Positions 46,054-48,633 of a stretch of DNA of 48,633 bases are shown piece after piece. The stretch spans positions 1 to 48,633 of the forward strand of contig NZ_AEVS01000094.1 of the NCBI RefSeq assembly GCF_000189255.1, written 5' to 3'. The DNA comes from Vibrio brasiliensis LMG 20546. Its GTDB lineage: Bacteria > Pseudomonadota > Gammaproteobacteria > Enterobacterales > Vibrionaceae. The first letter of the stretch is position 1; each line of letters begins with the position of its first letter. The notes beneath the pieces were generated by a model. The model saw only the letters and a program-made list of their open reading frames with translations. It did not search any database and was not told the DNA's origin. Position numbers and translations under genes: made by a program.

Positions 46054-47592
46054 ATGTCAGATATCCATAATCAGTTCCAAACACGTATCTACAACATAGT
46101 CACAGATGCGACTCTGTCTCCTAAACAGAAAAACCAGTTTCTGGCGCTCGAAGCTGAAGCAAGCTTGCCTTATATGGACATCTCCCAGCAGGTAAAAGAT
46201 GCCATGGAGCAGGGAGTGTTGTGTGACATGTTTGAAGGACATGCACCTTTTAAGCCTCGTTATGTGCTGCCCGATTACGCTAAGTTCCTTCAACAAGGTT
46301 CAGAGTACCTAGAGCTAGAACCGGCAACCGATTTTGATGACGCACTTAATTTGCTAACCATCATCTACCATCATGTTCCGTCGGTAACCAATATCCCGGT
46401 TTATCTTGGTCAGCTGGATGATGTACTGCTGCCGTATGTTGGTGATCTGGACCAACAACAGATTTATACCAAACTCAAGCGCTTCTGGATAATGCTAGAC
46501 AGAACACTTCCAGATGCCTTTATGCACGTTAACATTGGCCCAAGCGATAACGTAATCTGTCGCACTATCTTGCAGGTTGACGCTGAACTAAAACAGATCG
46601 CGCCTAACCTGACCTTTATGTATGAGCCTGAAGTGACGCCAGATGATCTACTAAGACAGGCAACCAGCAACATTTGCGAATGCAGCAAGCCGCACATCGC
46701 TAACTACCCAATTCACGCCGCTTCATACGGCGACAAACAGTTTGGTATTGTGAGCTGCTACAACTCACTACCATTGGCTGGTGGCTCTAACACGCTAGTG
46801 CGAATGAACCTCAAAGAAGTAGCGGCTCGATCAGCTAATCGTGAAGAGTTCCTCAATCAGGTATTACCGCGCTATAGCCAACTGATGGTAGAACTGATGG
46901 ATGCACGTAGCAGCCATCTACATGAAGAATCCAACTTCTTTAAAGGCTTCCTAACCACCGAAGGGCTAATCGACGAAGCTCGCTTTGCACCTATGTTTGG
47001 TATCTACGGCATGGCCGAAGCGGTCAATGCGCTACTTGAGAAAGAGGGGATAGAGGCTAAGTATGGACATGCTCCGGCGGCCAATGATCTCGCGGTTGAG
47101 ATCTCTGCCAAGTTAGCTGAACTTGTCGACAACTTGCCGGTTAAATATGGCTTAGAAGGTAAGGCGCTATTGCATGCTCAAGGTGGTATCAGTCTTGACC
47201 ACCAAGTAACGCCAGGGGTACGTATCCCATATGGTACCGAACCGGATCCGGTCAGCTACGTTCAGGCCACTGCGCGACAGCACCAATACTACACGTCTGG
47301 TATCAGTGACATTCTGACGATTGACGAAACCGTAAAGTCTAACCCAGAGGCGATGTTTAACCTGTGTAAAGGGGCGTTAAGTCTTGGCTATCGAGAGTTT
47401 ACTGCCAACGTTGCATCGAATGATCTGGTGCGTGTCACTGGTTACATGATTAAGATATCGGACATTAATAAATTCGCGGAACATGGCTCGAGAAAAAACA
47501 CCACCTTCCTCGGCGCGGAAGCCGCTAAAAACACAGGTATCCTTGATAGAGCGCCGCGTGTGGTGAGCATGGAAACAACGCCTACCTATTAA
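46054..47592 (+). CDS. yjjI: YjjI-family glycyl-radical enzyme
   Basis: 512 residues. It has the glycyl-radical signature LVRVTGYMIK with the radical Gly at about 463, and a likely thiyl Cys at 235 in GIVSCYNSLPLAGGSN. This short YjjI type differs from pyruvate formate-lyase and its substrate is not established. The adjacent YjjW activase (17-nt gap) is its partner, so the pair is a complete anaerobic system. A hairpin over its ribosome site suggests control of translation. Confidence 0.9.
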   Translation: MSDIHNQFQTRIYNIVTDATLSPKQKNQFLALEAEASLPYMDISQQVKDAMEQGVLCDMFEGHAPFKPRYVLPDYAKFLQQGSEYLELEPATDFDDALNLLTIIYHHVPSVTNIPVYLGQLDDVLLPYVGDLDQQQIYTKLKRFWIMLDRTLPDAFMHVNIGPSDNVICRTILQVDAELKQIAPNLTFMYEPEVTPDDLLRQATSNICECSKPHIANYPIHAASYGDKQFGIVSCYNSLPLAGGSNTLVRMNLKEVAARSANREEFLNQVLPRYSQLMVELMDARSSHLHEESNFFKGFLTTEGLIDEARFAPMFGIYGMAEAVNALLEKEGIEAKYGHAPAANDLAVEISAKLAELVDNLPVKYGLEGKALLHAQGGISLDHQVTPGVRIPYGTEPDPVSYVQATARQHQYYTSGISDILTIDETVKSNPEAMFNLCKGALSLGYREFTANVASNDLVRVTGYMIKISDINKFAEHGSRKNTTFLGAEAAKNTGILDRAPRVVSMETTPTY

Positions 47593-47609
47593 CGAGTGTA
47601 AGAAACGGT

Positions 47610-48479
47610 ATGGATGAGAAACGCGCACTTGTCAGTCGCATTCTGAATTTTTCCTGCGTAGATGGACCGGGCAATCGCCTGGTCATCTTTCTGCAAGGGT
47701 GTAACTTCAACTGCAAAAACTGCCATAACCCCCATACGATCAATCACTGCAACCATTGTGGAGATTGTGTATCGGGCTGTCCGACTCAGGCGCTCTCGAT
47801 AGATGCGCATGACAAAGTGGTGTGGGATGAGTCTCTTTGTACTCATTGCGATCACTGTATTGATGTGTGTCCTCATAAGTCGAGCCCAAAGATTTTCAGT
47901 TACAGCGTCACCGATTTGATTGAGTTGATAAAGCAACAACGTTACTTCATCAGCGGCATTACGGTATCGGGAGGAGAGGCGACGCTCCAGCTGCCTTTCA
48001 TTATTCAACTGTTCGAGCGAGTAAAATCTGATCCTGAACTGAGTCATCTAACCTGTTTTATTGATAGCAATGGTTATCTGCCTCAAACGGGTTGGCAACG
48101 TGTTGAACCATGGCTGGATGGTGTCATGGTAGACCTGAAAGCCTGGCAGCAAGAGACCCATCAGTGGTTAGTTGGCCGCTCAAATCATAAAGTAATTGCG
48201 TCGATTACCTATCTCGCCAGCATCGGGAAACTGCATGAACTGCGCTTGCTCCACATACCGGGCAAAAGCGATCTTGATAGCCAGCTAAATGATTTGGTCA
48301 GACTGATTAACACTCTGCCTGAAGACCTTGTTGTCCGTCTCAACGCTTTTCAGCATCATGGTGTGGTCGGTGAGGCTCTCCAGTGGGAGAAATGCTCTGA
48401 GTTGGAGATGACGCGCTTTCATCAATTACTTGCGGGTAAAATCAGTCAGCCAATTAAGCTGCCGACGGTTTATACCTAA
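47610..48479 (+). CDS. yjjW: YjjW-family glycyl-radical activating enzyme
   Basis: 289 residues. The radical SAM motif is C31-x3-C35-x2-C38 (CNFNCKNC). Two inserted 4Fe-4S ferredoxin motifs follow (CNHCGDCVSGCP and CTHCDHCIDVCP), then the SAM-binding VSGGEATLQ, and MVDLKAWQ further on. It extracts hydrogen from YjjI glycine using SAM. Start ATG at 47610 lies 17 nt after yjjI with a weak ribosome site, so coupling to yjjI is likely. No terminator is seen in the remaining 154 bp. Confidence 0.9.
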   Translation: MDEKRALVSRILNFSCVDGPGNRLVIFLQGCNFNCKNCHNPHTINHCNHCGDCVSGCPTQALSIDAHDKVVWDESLCTHCDHCIDVCPHKSSPKIFSYSVTDLIELIKQQRYFISGITVSGGEATLQLPFIIQLFERVKSDPELSHLTCFIDSNGYLPQTGWQRVEPWLDGVMVDLKAWQQETHQWLVGRSNHKVIASITYLASIGKLHELRLLHIPGKSDLDSQLNDLVRLINTLPEDLVVRLNAFQHHGVVGEALQWEKCSELEMTRFHQLLAGKISQPIKLPTVYT

Positions 48480-48518
48480 TCATCAATTTTCGCGCATTTA
48501 TGCTACTTGGTACACTTG

Positions 48519-48585
48519 TTGCTTCTGGGCAACTTCTTGCTTGAGTTGAGCAAGATCTTGCTCGAATCGAGCAAAAAGTTGCTCG
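48519..48585. repeat. Phased 21-bp palindromic array, operator-like
   Basis: TTGCT half-sites start at 48519, 48537, 48558 and 48579, the last three exactly 21 bp apart. Two are full 17-bp palindromes: TTGCTTGAGTTGAGCAA (48537-48553) and TTGCTCGAATCGAGCAA (48558-48574). Between them GAGCAAGATCTTGCTC (48548-48563) is a perfect 16-bp palindrome. Two helical turns per unit is the spacing expected of stacked dimeric regulators. The regulated gene must be beyond the right edge; no CDS with a start and ribosome site covers it. Confidence 0.6.
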
Positions 48586-48633
48586 CCCTGTATATCATTA
48601 AACGCTTAAATTACTGAAATGTATGGATTTTCA

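Noticed and set aside
48534-48600. Short open frame across the 21-bp array with leucine/serine-rich repeats
   Set aside because: No start codon with a ribosome site; the palindromic symmetry explains the pattern better than coding.

Overview
The window looks like chromosomal DNA of a marine gammaproteobacterium, most likely a Vibrio or close relative. The evidence is a wild-type-looking GyrA, class Ia ribonucleotide reductase with its ferredoxin, UbiG, and above all the three-gene carboxynorspermidine route that is typical of vibrios. Basis: protein sequences read directly; no database search was possible.

Left part (1-11.7 kb): the 3' end of a giant type I-secreted adhesin with near-identical 333-bp cadherin-like repeats; the norspermidine operon (fused diaminobutyrate aminotransferase/decarboxylase, carboxynorspermidine dehydrogenase, carboxynorspermidine decarboxylase) behind a roughly 460-bp leader with several strong hairpins; an ACT-domain GcvR-like protein; a DUF3943-type envelope protein; a CinA-like protein with a degenerate C-terminal domain; and a small hypothetical protein.

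Central part (about 12-34 kb): a PQQ-dependent alcohol-oxidation island. It holds a LuxR-type response regulator facing a soluble hybrid histidine kinase that is coupled to a FIST sensor protein; an M16 peptidase-like protein; pqqE, pqqD, pqqC, pqqB and a 23-residue pqqA; a NosR-like flavin/iron-sulfur membrane protein; an aldehyde dehydrogenase; a quinoprotein alcohol dehydrogenase; a MoxJ/XoxJ-like periplasmic binding protein; and a small cytochrome c. Running the other way is a tightly overlapped set: a periplasmic binding protein, a beta-propeller protein, an ABC ATPase and an ABC-2 permease, followed by a proline iminopeptidase-like hydrolase. The dehydrogenase carries a W-D-Y-D active-site signature, the extra aspartate that marks lanthanide-dependent enzymes (XoxF, ExaF, PedH), so this is probably a rare-earth-using alcohol oxidation system. 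In the model, alcohols are oxidised in the periplasm, electrons pass to the cytochrome c, the aldehyde goes on to aldehyde dehydrogenase, and PQQ is made locally. The kinase/regulator pair and the ABC system would support sensing and export or tolerance.

Right part (34-48.6 kb): nrdA-nrdB-yfaE (leftward) with candidate NrdR boxes and a DnaA box, ubiG divergent from gyrA, a membrane GGDEF/EAL protein, a Cache-domain chemoreceptor, and the anaerobic glycyl-radical pair yjjI-yjjW. The window ends in a striking phased array of 21-bp palindromic units upstream of whatever follows.

Most unusual points: the lanthanide signature, the loss of the expected third zinc ligand in the PqqF-like protein, the NosR-like protein inside a PQQ locus, a 19-bp closing stem upstream of the response regulator, the norspermidine leader, the hairpin over the yjjI ribosome site, and the 21-bp operator-like array at the right edge.
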